Of a stretch of 13,779 nt of DNA, positions 1 through 6,817 are shown piece by piece. The stretch spans positions 1 to 13,779 of the forward strand of contig PXAS01000346.1 of NCBI GenBank assembly GCA_003565815.1, read 5' to 3'. Origin of the DNA: PVC group bacterium. Lineage in GTDB: Bacteria > Verrucomicrobiota > Kiritimatiellia > SS1-B-03-39 > UBA6053. The notes below the pieces were generated by a model that made no database searches, was not told where the DNA came from, and saw nothing but the letters and a program-made list of their open reading frames with translations. The translations under genes and the position numbers were made by a program. Within the stretch, counting starts at the first letter, position 1, and the number at the start of each line of letters is the position of its first letter.

Positions 1-12
1 CCGCGAATCATT

Positions 13-73
13 TGTCGTTTCCAGTGGGATTCCGACGATGATCCGCAGTCCGGCGAAGCATCCGCAGGATCAC
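13..73 (-). repeat. Dispersed intergenic repeat, copy A, main module
   Basis: Read on the minus strand, these 61 bases match 10646-10705 on the plus strand with only a few differences (one 1-base indel near the middle and about three substitutions). The module begins GTGATCCTGCGG and ends near GGAAACGACA. It contains internal complementarity (TGATCC early, GGATCA about 28 bases later), so it can fold. The indel shifts the reading frame between copies, which argues against a conserved protein. It lies about 200 bases past the end of the minus-strand operon, in the same orientation relative to transcription as copy B. Confidence 0.85.
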
Positions 74-192
74 CTCCATTTTTATTTTTTCATCCCTGAT
101 TTCACAACGCCCAGTCCATCTGCGGGCACCTGAAGGGATTGGCGGGGTTTTATGACGTTTTTTACGGAAGACCTTGCGACGGTTTGTTTTTT

Positions 193-214
193 AAATCTCA
201 AAAAATCAGTCGTA
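193..214 (-). repeat. Dispersed intergenic repeat, copy A, T-rich module
   Basis: The reverse complement of these 22 bases matches 10622-10643 at 21 of 22 positions and includes the string CTGATTTTTTGAGATTT. In copy B this module lies 2 bases before the main module. Here the two are separated by 119 bases (74-192) in which I recognise nothing. Either sequence was inserted here or deleted from copy B. Confidence 0.75.
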
Positions 215-237
215 CAAGCACCTTTCCACCCGCGCGG

Positions 238-256
238 GTTCCTGCCCTTCAGGAAC
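238..256 (-). terminator. Hairpin after tsaB, possible transcription end
   Basis: A perfect 7-bp stem, GTTCCTG/CAGGAAC, with a 5-nt loop, lies about 20 bases beyond the tsaB stop codon and is followed on the minus strand by the palindrome CCCGCGCGGG (229-238). The position suits the end of the operon, but no U-tract follows directly. It is therefore not a standard intrinsic terminator and may instead be a 3'-end stabilising hairpin. Confidence 0.4.
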
Positions 257-275
257 GGAGGGCGGTCCAGTGTGG

Positions 276-872
276 TCACGCGGGGGGATGAAAATACAAG
301 GGTTCCGCCGGTTCTTCGGCACCCGTCCACGCCAACAAATCCCTTGCATGGGGAAACAACGCCTCACATTCGATGGCCGCGGCCAAACGATCCGCATCCG
401 GCGAGATCACCCGCATTGGCGTTCCCGCAGCGGCTTCGGCCCGGAGCCGGCGCCCCCAAATTTCCGGTTCGTGCATTTCCCATTCCCCGCTTTGTTTGGG
501 GCGAAAGATCCCGCCCCACCATTGCCCTCTGCGGGCATCGCCCAGAATCAACACCCCTTGCGGATTCACCTCCAACAAACGCCGTGCCAAGGCCCTGCCG
601 GAAGAGATGGAGACCAGATGCACGCCGCCGGGAGCTGCAAAACCCGCGGCCCAGGCAAACGCGAGACGAATGCCCGAAAAGTTTCCCGGCCCCCTTCCCA
701 CCCTGATTTCACCGATATCGCCGGAATCGAGCCCGCTCTCCGCAAGCACTTCATTCAGCAACGCCATGGCTTCCGGCGCCCGGAAGCGCTCCAATGCCAT
801 TTCCCTGGAAATCTCGCCCAGGGCCACGGAAAGTTTTCGAGTGCTCCACTCCAACGCCAGCACGGTTTTCAT
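276..872 (-). CDS. tsaB: tRNA threonylcarbamoyladenosine biosynthesis protein TsaB
   Basis: 198 residues. TsaB (YeaZ) is an ASKHA-fold scaffold that pairs with TsaD and, with TsaE, forms the complex that transfers threonylcarbamoyl to A37 of ANN-decoding tRNAs in the cytoplasm. The N-terminal strand (residues 1-17, LALEWSTRKLSVAL) matches the family's opening, and GRGPGNFSGIRL at 59-70 is the conserved GxGPGSFTGxR segment. The C-terminal half is shorter and more divergent than in family members of about 220-230 residues. The ATG overlaps the tsaE stop as ATGA, which fixes the start and suggests translational coupling. Having tsaE directly upstream strongly supports the call; tsaD and tsaC are not in this window. 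It is the last gene of the minus-strand operon. Confidence 0.92.
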   Translation of the reverse strand: MKTVLALEWSTRKLSVALGEISREMALERFRAPEAMALLNEVLAESGLDSGDIGEIRVGRGPGNFSGIRLAFAWAAGFAAPGGVHLVSISSGRALARRLLEVNPQGVLILGDARRGQWWGGIFRPKQSGEWEMHEPEIWGRRLRAEAAAGTPMRVISPDADRLAAAIECEALFPHARDLLAWTGAEEPAEPLYFHPPA

Positions 873-1312
873 GTGGTTCCTCCGCGTTGAATATGGATTT
901 CACGGCAATTTTCATCCGCACCGGGCGCAAGCGTGGCGTGCCAGGCCGACGCCGGCCAAAAGCCGGGCGCCCGTTCCCCCCATTCCACCGCCAAGATCAT
1001 CCCCGCGTCCATGCATTCATCCAGACCCAGCCCCCAAATCCCTTCCGCGGATTCCAAACGATACAAATCCGCGTGCGCCAAAGGCGGTGTGGCATCATAT
1101 TCCTGAATCAGCGCATAGGTGGGGCTGGTGACATTGCCCGCATAACCCAGGCCCTCCGCCATCCCCTGCACAAAACAGGTTTTTCCCAAACCCAAATCTC
1201 CGTGCAGGAGCACCACGTCCCCGGGAAGGCAACGTTTTGCAAACGCCGCGGCCAGGGAGCGGGTTTCTTCGGGACTCCGGCTGGTCCAACATTCCCTCGG
1301 CCCCGCTTTCAT
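869..1312 (-). CDS. tsaE: tRNA threonylcarbamoyladenosine biosynthesis ATPase TsaE
   Basis: 147 residues, the normal size for this P-loop ATPase (YjeE), which drives turnover of the TsaBD complex in t6A37 synthesis. Visible motifs are Walker A GDLGLGKT at 38-45, SPTYALIQEY at 63-72 (family SPTFxLVxxY), HADLYRLES at 80-88, and AVEWGE at 108-113 near the Walker B/Trp region. The frame is open for a further 88 codons upstream, but those lie inside the preceding protease gene. The ATG at 1312 overlaps that gene's stop as ATGA and gives the expected length, so it is the start. The 3' end overlaps tsaB by 4 nt in the same way. Confidence 0.94.
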   Translation of the reverse strand: MKAGPRECWTSRSPEETRSLAAAFAKRCLPGDVVLLHGDLGLGKTCFVQGMAEGLGYAGNVTSPTYALIQEYDATPPLAHADLYRLESAEGIWGLGLDECMDAGMILAVEWGERAPGFWPASAWHATLAPGADENCREIHIQRGGTT

Positions 1313-2169
1313 GAAAACGGCGTTCCCCGTGAGAGAAAAAAGTTCACCAAGGTCACCGCATTGAAGATCGCATGCATCCAAAAAGCGGTCAGCAGACTTT
1401 TGGTATACACGTAGCTGATCCCCAACACGCAGGAGAAAGCAAACAGTGGCAAAAAGCTGGCCGCATTCATGTGTACCCAGGCAAACAGCAAGCTGTGCAA
1501 GACCAAACCGCCCCAAAACCCGGTTCGCTGCGAAATCCAGGGGAACAGGTAGCCGCGGAAAATGAGTTCCTCGCAAAACGGCACCAGCAGAACCGCAAAG
1601 AAAAACAGGGTGATTCGTTGGGGGAGGCTCTCGAAGCGGCCCAGACTTTGCACCAAAATCTGGGGCTCCAGGTCAACGCCAAAGCGCGGAAAAACCGCCT
1701 GCGTGAGCATTGCGCCCAGGATGACCACGGGAAACGCCAGCAAATACCCCGCGAGACCTTGGGGGAATTTCAACCACCAATGTTTGTGCCGCAAGGCGGG
1801 CACCTCATCGAGGGGAATGGATTGATTGCGCGTCATCCACAGGAAAACGGCGGCGATCAGCACATGCATGCTGAGGGTGGAAACCAGCAACTGCACCAGG
1901 GGATGCAGGTTTGCGAGTTGCTCCACGCCTGCGAAACGCCCGAAAACCATGAAGCCGACCACCTGCAGGAGCAAACCCAGGGCGATCGAGCTGAAAAAAA
2001 AGAATACCATGCCCAGGGGCAGCGGACGCCAATCCAACCAGGCCATGCCCTCCCGCAGTTTCCGTTGATGTTTCTGGGTGGCGGAAAAGATCCAGATCCA
2101 GCCCAGGCACCCAAAGGTCAACACCAGACCCATGGCCACCAGAGAACCGATCGGGAGTTCGATGTCCAC
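1309..2169 (-). CDS. CPBP family intramembrane glutamic endopeptidase (CAAX protease-like)
   Basis: 286 residues with several hydrophobic segments (about 8-28, 52-78, 92-112, 138-160, 186-199, 218-232, 240-257), so an integral membrane protein. The family motifs are present: EELIFRGYLF with Glu200-Glu201 and Arg205, His233 in the WVHMN segment, and H266-x3-N270 near the C-terminus. In Rce1-type proteases these residues form the Glu/His active site. Bacterial members include CAAX-protease homologues and bacteriocin-immunity proteins, and the substrate cannot be predicted here. The start is GTG at 2169, with AAGGA seven bases upstream, three bases after the glycosyltransferase stop. The stop overlaps the tsaE start. 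Confidence 0.9.
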   Translation of the reverse strand: MDIELPIGSLVAMGLVLTFGCLGWIWIFSATQKHQRKLREGMAWLDWRPLPLGMVFFFFSSIALGLLLQVVGFMVFGRFAGVEQLANLHPLVQLLVSTLSMHVLIAAVFLWMTRNQSIPLDEVPALRHKHWWLKFPQGLAGYLLAFPVVILGAMLTQAVFPRFGVDLEPQILVQSLGRFESLPQRITLFFFAVLLVPFCEELIFRGYLFPWISQRTGFWGGLVLHSLLFAWVHMNAASFLPLFAFSCVLGISYVYTKSLLTAFWMHAIFNAVTLVNFFLSRGTPFS

Positions 2170-2172
2170 GCT

Positions 2173-3204
2173 TCAGTCCTTGTTGACGGGCTGGATATCG
2201 GGAGCGGGCCTGTCGGAGTCCGGGGCACATTCCCCTGGCATTCTTTCTTCGCGAATGGTGTAAGTGCGCTTGTTTTGGGATTCGTGGTAGGTGCGGATCA
2301 GCAATTCCGACATCAGCCCCAACCCCACGAACTGTACGCCGAATCCCACCAGCATGAACCCCATGATCGGCCACACCGGACGCTTCACCAAATCAAAGCC
2401 CCAAAACTCCGCGTCCAACAGATTGGCGACCACGTTCAGCCCGAAGATCATGCCCAACAACAGCATCCCCAGAAAGCCCAGTTGCAAGCCCACCTTACCC
2501 AAAATCTGCATGGGACCGGTGCTGTAGCGCAACAGAAATTTCACCGTGATCAAGTCCAGCACCACCCGCAGGGTCCGCCCGATGCCGTATTTGCTTTCCC
2601 CAAAACGACGGGGATGATGGTTCACGGGCACCTCAATGACATTGCCGCCGACCCAATGCGCCAGCGCCGGGATAAACCGATGCATTTCCCCGTAGAGCCG
2701 CACATGCTGAATCACTTCCCGCCGATACGCCTTCAAGGTGCAGCCGTAATCGTGCAAATGCACGCCCGTGATTTTACTGATGAGGCCGTTGGCCATCATG
2801 GAAGGCAACTTCCGGCTCAAAAATGGATCCTTGCGGTCCTTCCGCCAGCCGCTCACCACATCGATATCCTCGTCTTCGATGGCCTCCAACAGCAACGGAA
2901 TGTCCTTGGGGTCGTTCTGCAAATCCGCGTCCATGGTGACGATGATTTCGCCGCGCGCGTGCTCGATGCCCGCCGCCATGGCCGCCGTCTGCCCAAAATT
3001 GCGCCGGAACCGGATCAAATGCAAAAACGGATATTTGGCCGCGTTTTCCTTGAGTTTGGGCCAGGTTTGATCGCGACTCCCGTCATCCACAAGCAACACC
3101 TCGAAGGAAAGCGAAAGCGGGGACAAGGCCTCATGAAGCGCCTCGCAAAGGAGGTCCACGTTTTCTTCTTCATGATACACCGGGATGACAACTGATAAAT
3201 CCAT
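2173..3204 (-). CDS. Family 2 glycosyltransferase, polyprenyl/dolichyl-phosphate sugar transferase type
   Basis: 343 residues. GT2 enzymes of this DPM1/ArnC/GtrB group transfer a sugar from a nucleotide donor to a polyprenyl phosphate at the inner membrane. The GT-A domain (1-220) shows SVVIPVYHEEEN at 4-15, VDDGSRD at 39-45, the metal-binding DAD at 92-94, YGEMHRFIPAL at 171-181 and the SKYGIGR segment at 204-210. Two hydrophobic hairpins follow (about 232-262 and 276-303), typical of GtrB/ArnC-like membrane anchors, then a polar acidic tail. An in-frame TTG two codons earlier is rejected because AAAGG lies six bases before the ATG at 3204. The sugar and acceptor cannot be deduced, and no ArnA-like or flippase genes are nearby. 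Confidence 0.92.
   Translation of the reverse strand: MDLSVVIPVYHEEENVDLLCEALHEALSPLSLSFEVLLVDDGSRDQTWPKLKENAAKYPFLHLIRFRRNFGQTAAMAAGIEHARGEIIVTMDADLQNDPKDIPLLLEAIEDEDIDVVSGWRKDRKDPFLSRKLPSMMANGLISKITGVHLHDYGCTLKAYRREVIQHVRLYGEMHRFIPALAHWVGGNVIEVPVNHHPRRFGESKYGIGRTLRVVLDLITVKFLLRYSTGPMQILGKVGLQLGFLGMLLLGMIFGLNVVANLLDAEFWGFDLVKRPVWPIMGFMLVGFGVQFVGLGLMSELLIRTYHESQNKRTYTIREERMPGECAPDSDRPAPDIQPVNKD
2178..2182 (-). promoter_or_regulatory. Ribosome binding site for the GTG-started CPBP protease
   Basis: AAGGA on the minus strand lies inside the last codons of the glycosyltransferase gene, 8 bases before GTG at 2169. This supports the GTG start over the next ATG, twelve codons further in. Confidence 0.65.
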
Positions 3205-3210
3205 AATCAA

Positions 3211-3215
3211 CCTTT
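3211..3215 (-). promoter_or_regulatory. Ribosome binding site deciding the glycosyltransferase start
   Basis: AAAGG on the minus strand lies 6 bases before ATG (3204) but directly abuts the alternative TTG at 3210, so the ATG is the supported start. Confidence 0.7.
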
Positions 3216-3260
3216 AAGCAGTCTGCGTGGGGAATCAAGCCCAATGCGCGACATGTGCGT

Positions 3261-3695
3261 TCAATCCGCCAAATCCTCCTGCACCTGCCGGAGGATTTCC
3301 TCGGGGGAGATCACGGGTCCCGTGCCAATGCCCGGGCAGGCTTCGCAGGTGCGCGCCCATGCGTCTTCGCTGCGGACGTTGCGGAACCAAAAGGGATATA
3401 ATCGGCATTGCCTGGGTTTGACGGCGTGGATTTGACAGCCCCCGTCATGATAAAACACACAATCCCCGTTGTCCCGTTCGCGGATCAAAATTTCCCCGTT
3501 CTCCGTTTTGCACAATCGCGGGAAAAGTCCGGAGGGTTCCAGCCCCAAATACGCCGTGATGGCCTCCAGTTCGGAAGCACCGACCCTGACCTTTCCGGGG
3601 GCGCCCGTGCAACAGGCGCCGCATTGCGTACAGGCAAAACGAACGCCTTCCCGCAAAAAATCGGGCAGGTCCAAAGAGGAATCGGCGACGCTCAT
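3261..3695 (-). CDS. YkgJ-family cysteine-cluster protein (putative Zn/Fe-binding)
   Basis: 144 residues. The family (Pfam CxxCxxCC, putative zinc- or iron-chelating domain) has no established biochemical role. Visible cysteines are FACTQCGACCTG with C22, C25, C28 and C29, C79 and C87 flanking an HDGG turn, C97 in the signature HAVKPRQCRLYPF (90-102), and the pair C117 and C120, giving enough ligands for a metal cluster. It looks cytoplasmic, with no signal peptide or membrane segment. The ATG at 3695 has only a weak GAG upstream and no usable in-frame alternative. It sits 38 bases after gmk and 56 bases before the glycosyltransferase, the two loosest junctions of the operon. Confidence 0.9.
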   Translation of the reverse strand: MSVADSSLDLPDFLREGVRFACTQCGACCTGAPGKVRVGASELEAITAYLGLEPSGLFPRLCKTENGEILIRERDNGDCVFYHDGGCQIHAVKPRQCRLYPFWFRNVRSEDAWARTCEACPGIGTGPVISPEEILRQVQEDLAD

Positions 3696-3733
3696 GTCAG
3701 GCTCGGCATTGTCGTGTTCAAATCGTGGTTTCC

Positions 3734-4375
3734 TTATGGGGATGAAAGGGCGCCGGCGCCCACGGTCAGGTGGCCGGCGGCATGGTAAATGGCCTTGAAG
3801 GTTTCAAAGGCGGCGGGTAAATCTTCGTTGACAAACTGAAAGCGGTATTCATCCGCCATCCCGATCTCGATTTCCGCGTTGCGCATGCGGCGTTCGATCA
3901 CGTGCGGATCATCCTTGCCCCGGCCTTCCAGGCGCGCGCGCAGGGCATCCAGGGAGGGCGGATGAATGAAAACATCGACAAACGCGCGCCGGATCACCGC
4001 ATCGCCGCCGGGAGCAAGCAGGGCTTTGCGGATAATGTCCGCGCCCTGGACATCCACGTCCATGAGCACGGAAATGCCCTGTTCAAGGGTTTCCCGCAAA
4101 AAGGAGATGCGGGTTCCGTAATAATTGCCGTACACTTCCGCGTATTCCAGAAAGGCTCCCGCCGCGATTTCCGTTTCAAACTGCTCGCGGCTGAGGAAAA
4201 AATAGTCCGCCCCGTCGGTTTCTCCTTTGCGCGGCGGACGCGTGGTGCAACTGACCGAATACCGGAGTCGGGCGGACTCCGCGGCGAGCAGTTGATGGCA
4301 AAGCGTGGTTTTGCCGGCGCCGGAGGGGGCGCTGACCAATAACAAAACCGGGCGGGGATATCCAAGGGCGTTCAT
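3734..4375 (-). CDS. gmk: Guanylate kinase
   Basis: 213 residues, slightly longer than the usual ~205. It phosphorylates GMP to GDP with ATP in the cytoplasm. The P-loop is APSGAGKTT at 16-24 (family GPSGxGKST). The GMP-binding segment SCTTRPPRKGETDGADYFF lies at 42-60, followed by FLEYAEVYGNYYGT at 75-88 and MDVDVQG at 105-111. The lid region RGKDDPHVIERRM at 152-164 carries the conserved arginines. An upstream open frame of 42 codons is rejected because it lies within yicC; the ATG at 4375 overlaps the yicC stop as ATGA. Pairing of gmk with yicC is widespread in bacteria and supports both calls. Confidence 0.97.
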   Translation of the reverse strand: MNALGYPRPVLLLVSAPSGAGKTTLCHQLLAAESARLRYSVSCTTRPPRKGETDGADYFFLSREQFETEIAAGAFLEYAEVYGNYYGTRISFLRETLEQGISVLMDVDVQGADIIRKALLAPGGDAVIRRAFVDVFIHPPSLDALRARLEGRGKDDPHVIERRMRNAEIEIGMADEYRFQFVNEDLPAAFETFKAIYHAAGHLTVGAGALSSP

Positions 4376-5244
4376 TCGACGTTTTGCACCTGTTCCCGGA
4401 ACATTTCCACCCGCTCCTTGCCCTCGAGGGCCAGCCGGTTGATGTCGGCCCGGGCCGCCTTCACCGACAGGGTGTTGAATTCGCGCGCCAGCTCTTGGCA
4501 AAGAAAATCCAGGGCCCGTCCGCAGGGGTCGTTTCCTGAAATTTTCTCCTCCGCCTGCTGCAGGTGACCCCGAATCCGATCCGTCTCCTCACGGACATCC
4601 GAGCGCTCACCATACAACGCGACCTCCTGCCACAGCCGCGCGTCGGCCGCATCCGGGTCCACCTGCAAGTCCCGCATGGCTTTCCGGAACCGCGGCACCA
4701 GGGATTCCCGCGCCTCCGCGACCAGGGGGTCCAGATCCTCCATGAGGGCGCGAAGGCCCGCGAGTTGCTTTTGCAGGGTTTCCCGCAAATGGGCGCCTTC
4801 CGCCTCCCGCATGGCGAGGAGATCATCCAACGCGGCCCGCAGCGCCATTTCGAGCGGGGGCACCACCTCGTTGGCATCCAAATCCGATTCCTCTTCCCGC
4901 AAAACCCCGGGGAGCGTCACGATTTCCCGCACCGAGGCCACCGGGGAAAGATTGCGGGCGGCGGCATAGTCATTCATGCGCTCCAGCGCGGCGTCGGCGC
5001 GGACTTCATCCAAAATCAAGGTCCTGTCCACGGCATCCTGACGCACATCCACCCGCACCTGTACCCTGCCCCGGTGCAGTTTTTTCTGGATGACTTGCGC
5101 GCAATGGGCTTCCAGGGCAGAAAAAGGCCGCGGCAGGGAAATCTGGGTATCCAGGTTGCGACGGTTGACGCTGCTCAATTCCACCCGGACCCGGATACCC
5201 GCCGAGGATGCGGCGCCCTCCCCGAAACCGGTCATGCTCTTCAT
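4372..5244 (-). CDS. YicC/YloC family endoribonuclease
   Basis: 290 residues, the standard length. E. coli YicC is a stress-linked endoribonuclease implicated in sRNA decay. The N-terminus MKSMTGFGEG and the VELSSVNRRNLD segment (residues 25-36) are hallmarks of the YicC N domain. The C-terminal DUF1732 half shows CGRALDFLCQELAREFNTL (near 245-263) and ends in FREQVQNVE, as in homologues. The usual NTxxSK is here NTLSVK, a small divergence. The frame is open 28 codons upstream inside trpB, but the conserved MKSMTGFG start at 5244 overlaps the trpB stop as ATGA and has GAGG about ten bases upstream. The stop overlaps the gmk start in the same way. Confidence 0.95.
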   Translation of the reverse strand: MKSMTGFGEGAASSAGIRVRVELSSVNRRNLDTQISLPRPFSALEAHCAQVIQKKLHRGRVQVRVDVRQDAVDRTLILDEVRADAALERMNDYAAARNLSPVASVREIVTLPGVLREEESDLDANEVVPPLEMALRAALDDLLAMREAEGAHLRETLQKQLAGLRALMEDLDPLVAEARESLVPRFRKAMRDLQVDPDAADARLWQEVALYGERSDVREETDRIRGHLQQAEEKISGNDPCGRALDFLCQELAREFNTLSVKAARADINRLALEGKERVEMFREQVQNVE

Positions 5245-6482
5245 TGAGCGTCCGCCTCTTTTTTCGCGGCTTGCTTTTCTTCCCAAAGCGCGAGTTCCTG
5301 CACATCCTTGTCCCCGCGTCCGGAGCAATTGATGATCACAATCTGATCTTTGTCCATTGTCGGCGCGATTTGCATGGCATGGGCCACGGCGTGGGCGGTT
5401 TCCAGGGCCGGAAGAATTCCCTCCATCCGGCTCAATTCACTCAAAGCGTCCACGGCCACCTGATCCTCCACGGCGGTATATGTCACCCGCCCCGCATCTT
5501 TCAGCCAGGCATGTTCGGGGCCCACGGCGGCATAATCCAAGCCCGCGCTCACCGAATGGGTCAGGCTGATTTGCCCCTCGACGTCCTGGAGAACATAGGT
5601 CTTGGTTCCCTGCAGAATCCCCAGCGAACCGCCGTTGAAGCGGGCCGCGTGTTCGCCCAGGCCGGCGCCCAATCCCCCGGCCTCCACGCCCACCATCTTC
5701 ACGCCTTCGTCCCCGAGAAAAGGGTGGAACAATCCGATGGCATTGCTGCCGCCGCCCACGCAGGCCACCAAAAGGTCGGGCAGCTTGCCTTCCCGTTCCA
5801 AAATCTGCCGGCGCGCTTCCTTGCCGATGACGGATTGAAAGTCCCGAACCATCATCGGATAGGGATGCGCCCCCAAAGCCGATCCAATGATGTAGTGGGT
5901 GCTTTCGATGTTGGTGACCCAATCGCGCATGGCTTCGCTGATCGCTTCTTTGAGCGTTTTTTGTCCGGCGGTCACCCCGACCACTTTCGCGCCCAAGCGA
6001 CGCATGCGGTAGACATTCAAGGCCTGCCGCTTCATGTCCACCTCCCCCATGTACACCACGCACTCCAGACCGAACATGGCACAAACCGTGGCCGTGGCCA
6101 CCCCGTGCTGTCCGGCGCCGGTCTCGGCAATAATCCGCCGCTTGCCCATGCGCCGGGCCAACAATACCTGACCCAAACTGTTGTTGATCTTGTGGGCGCC
6201 GGTGTGGCAGAGGTCTTCGCGTTTCAAATAAATTTTGGCGCCGCCCAACGAGGCGGTCAAGCGCTTCGCGAAATACAGGGAGGTCGGACGCCCGACGTAC
6301 TCGCCCAGGAGAGCGGCCAGTTCCTGTTGAAAGCCGTCGTCTTCACGCACTTCCAGATAGGCCCGGGTCAATTCCTGCAGGGGATGCACAAGAATTTCCG
6401 GCACGAACATGCCGCCGTAAGGTCCGAAATGCCCCCCGGCATCCGGTTCGGAAGTGAAAGATGAGGGTGTGGATGTGGTCAT
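5241..6482 (-). CDS. trpB: Tryptophan synthase beta subunit
   Basis: 413 residues, TrpB1 type. This PLP enzyme condenses indole with L-serine to give L-tryptophan, normally as an alpha2-beta2 complex with TrpA. HFGPYGGMFVPE lies at 18-29. LKREDLCHTGAHKINNSLGQ includes the Schiff-base Lys98. Catalytic Glu120 is in AETGAGQHG, GSALGAHPYP is at 200-209, and the PLP-phosphate loop GGGSNAIG is at 243-250. The C-terminal NCSGRGDKD loop is also present. It is the first gene of the operon, and trpA does not follow; yicC does. The 5' side carries CCTCC rather than a Shine-Dalgarno before the ATG, and two short upstream frames end at or just before the start, so initiation may be coupled or atypical. 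Confidence 0.98.
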   Translation of the reverse strand: MTTSTPSSFTSEPDAGGHFGPYGGMFVPEILVHPLQELTRAYLEVREDDGFQQELAALLGEYVGRPTSLYFAKRLTASLGGAKIYLKREDLCHTGAHKINNSLGQVLLARRMGKRRIIAETGAGQHGVATATVCAMFGLECVVYMGEVDMKRQALNVYRMRRLGAKVVGVTAGQKTLKEAISEAMRDWVTNIESTHYIIGSALGAHPYPMMVRDFQSVIGKEARRQILEREGKLPDLLVACVGGGSNAIGLFHPFLGDEGVKMVGVEAGGLGAGLGEHAARFNGGSLGILQGTKTYVLQDVEGQISLTHSVSAGLDYAAVGPEHAWLKDAGRVTYTAVEDQVAVDALSELSRMEGILPALETAHAVAHAMQIAPTMDKDQIVIINCSGRGDKDVQELALWEEKQAAKKEADAQ

Positions 6483-6526
6483 GAATCAAAAGGAGGTTGA
6501 ATGTGATGGAAACGAAGGGCCATCAT
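6479..6526 (-). CDS. Possible 15-codon leader ORF overlapping the trpB start
   Basis: An open frame starting ATG ATG GCC and encoding about 15 residues (MMALRFHHIQPPFDS) ends with TGA overlapping the trpB ATG, the same ATGA junction used elsewhere in this operon. GAGGA lies about 9-10 bases upstream. A second overlapping frame (6486-6530) ends 3 bases before trpB. Neither has Trp codons, so this is not a classical trp attenuator. Such short frames occur by chance; the support is the overlap geometry and the lack of a normal trpB ribosome site. Confidence 0.25.
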   Translation of the reverse strand: MMALRFHHIQPPFDS

Positions 6527-6537
6527 ACATGCATTTC

Positions 6538-6566
6538 CTCATAATGAAAAAAGGTTCTCTTTGCAA
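6538..6566 (-). promoter_or_regulatory. Possible sigma-70-type promoter for the trpB operon
   Basis: On the minus strand TTGCAA (6566-6561) and TATGAG (6543-6538) are separated by exactly 17 bases, each matching 4 of 6 consensus positions. Transcription would begin near 6531, about 49 bases before trpB. The -10 box overlaps the GAGGA that could serve the leader frame, so this promoter and that ribosome site cannot both be used. Confidence 0.35.
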
Positions 6567-6665
6567 AATCCGAATGCGGGGAAATTCGGGTCCGCCCCAA
6601 ACGGCTGAAATCTTCCATGCCCCCCCGCCCGCGACGGCGCGGCGAAGGCGCCCGTCCGCTCTCCA

Positions 6666-6682
6666 TCATGCAGAAAGCATGA
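6666..6682. promoter_or_regulatory. 17-bp dyad, candidate upstream activator site
   Basis: TCATGC-N5-GCATGA is a perfect 6+6 inverted repeat centred about 107 bases upstream of the predicted sigma-54 start near 6781. That is the usual distance range for enhancer-binding protein sites. No second identical copy is seen, so assignment to the window's own activator is inference. Confidence 0.35.
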
Positions 6683-6723
6683 AGGGCGAAGCGATTTCGT
6701 GCAAATTGCAATTCAACGGTCCG

Positions 6724-6742
6724 GCAAATGCAGGGTTTGCGG
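6724..6742. repeat. Imperfect dyad upstream of the sigma-54 promoter
   Basis: CCGGCAAA and TTTGCGG flank a central TGCAGGG and are complementary apart from one extra G in the left arm. The centre is roughly 48 bases upstream of the predicted start. It could be an operator or a chance structure. Confidence 0.25.
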
Positions 6743-6753
6743 AACCATACACG

Positions 6754-6770
6754 CTGGCATGGCGTATGCT
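6754..6770 (+). promoter_or_regulatory. Sigma-54 (-24/-12) promoter upstream of fba
   Basis: CTGGCATGGCGTATGCT matches the sigma-54 consensus YTGGCACGrNNNTTGCW at all but two specified positions. The invariant GG (6756-6757) and GC (6768-6769) are exactly 10 bases apart. The predicted start is about 6781, leaving a leader of about 37 bases before the ATG at 6818. The presence of a GAFTGA-type activator gene 4 kb downstream shows sigma-54 use in this genome. No good sigma-70 alternative is visible for this gene. Confidence 0.6.
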
Positions 6771-6817
6771 GAATTATAGACACTTTCGCAAACCTGAAAT
6801 TCGATCAAGGAAACAAC

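Larger units (their letters stand above)
6483..6817. other. Divergent intergenic regulatory region between trpB and fba
   Basis: 335 bases without a convincing protein gene. The trpB-proximal part (6483-6570) holds a possible sigma-70-like promoter and short leader frames on the minus strand. The middle (6600-6660) is C/G-rich, with no recognised element. The fba-proximal part (6660-6817) holds two dyads, a small palindrome TGCAAATTGCA (6700-6710), a sigma-54-type promoter and the aldolase ribosome site AAGGA (6807-6811). Confidence 0.8.

Noticed and set aside
65..76. Plus-strand AGGATCACCTCC looks like the 3' end of 16S rRNA.
   Set aside because: The conserved helix 45 sequence and the preceding 16S region are absent, and the match is part of a dispersed repeat whose other copy lacks the CTCC end.
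1372..3195. A 607-codon plus-strand open frame opposite the protease and glycosyltransferase genes.
   Set aside because: Its product is rich in His, Gln and Pro with no domain. The opposite strand encodes two clear families with coupled starts, so this is an antisense shadow of GC-rich codons.
6491..6506. A perfect AGGAGG followed by ATG TGA on the plus strand (start-stop element).
   Set aside because: It is the reverse complement of the trpB leader. The following ATG gives only 12 codons, and the real plus-strand gene starts at 6818 behind its own promoter.
6479..6530. A classical tryptophan attenuator before trpB.
   Set aside because: The leader frames have no Trp codons, and no terminator with a U-run precedes trpB.
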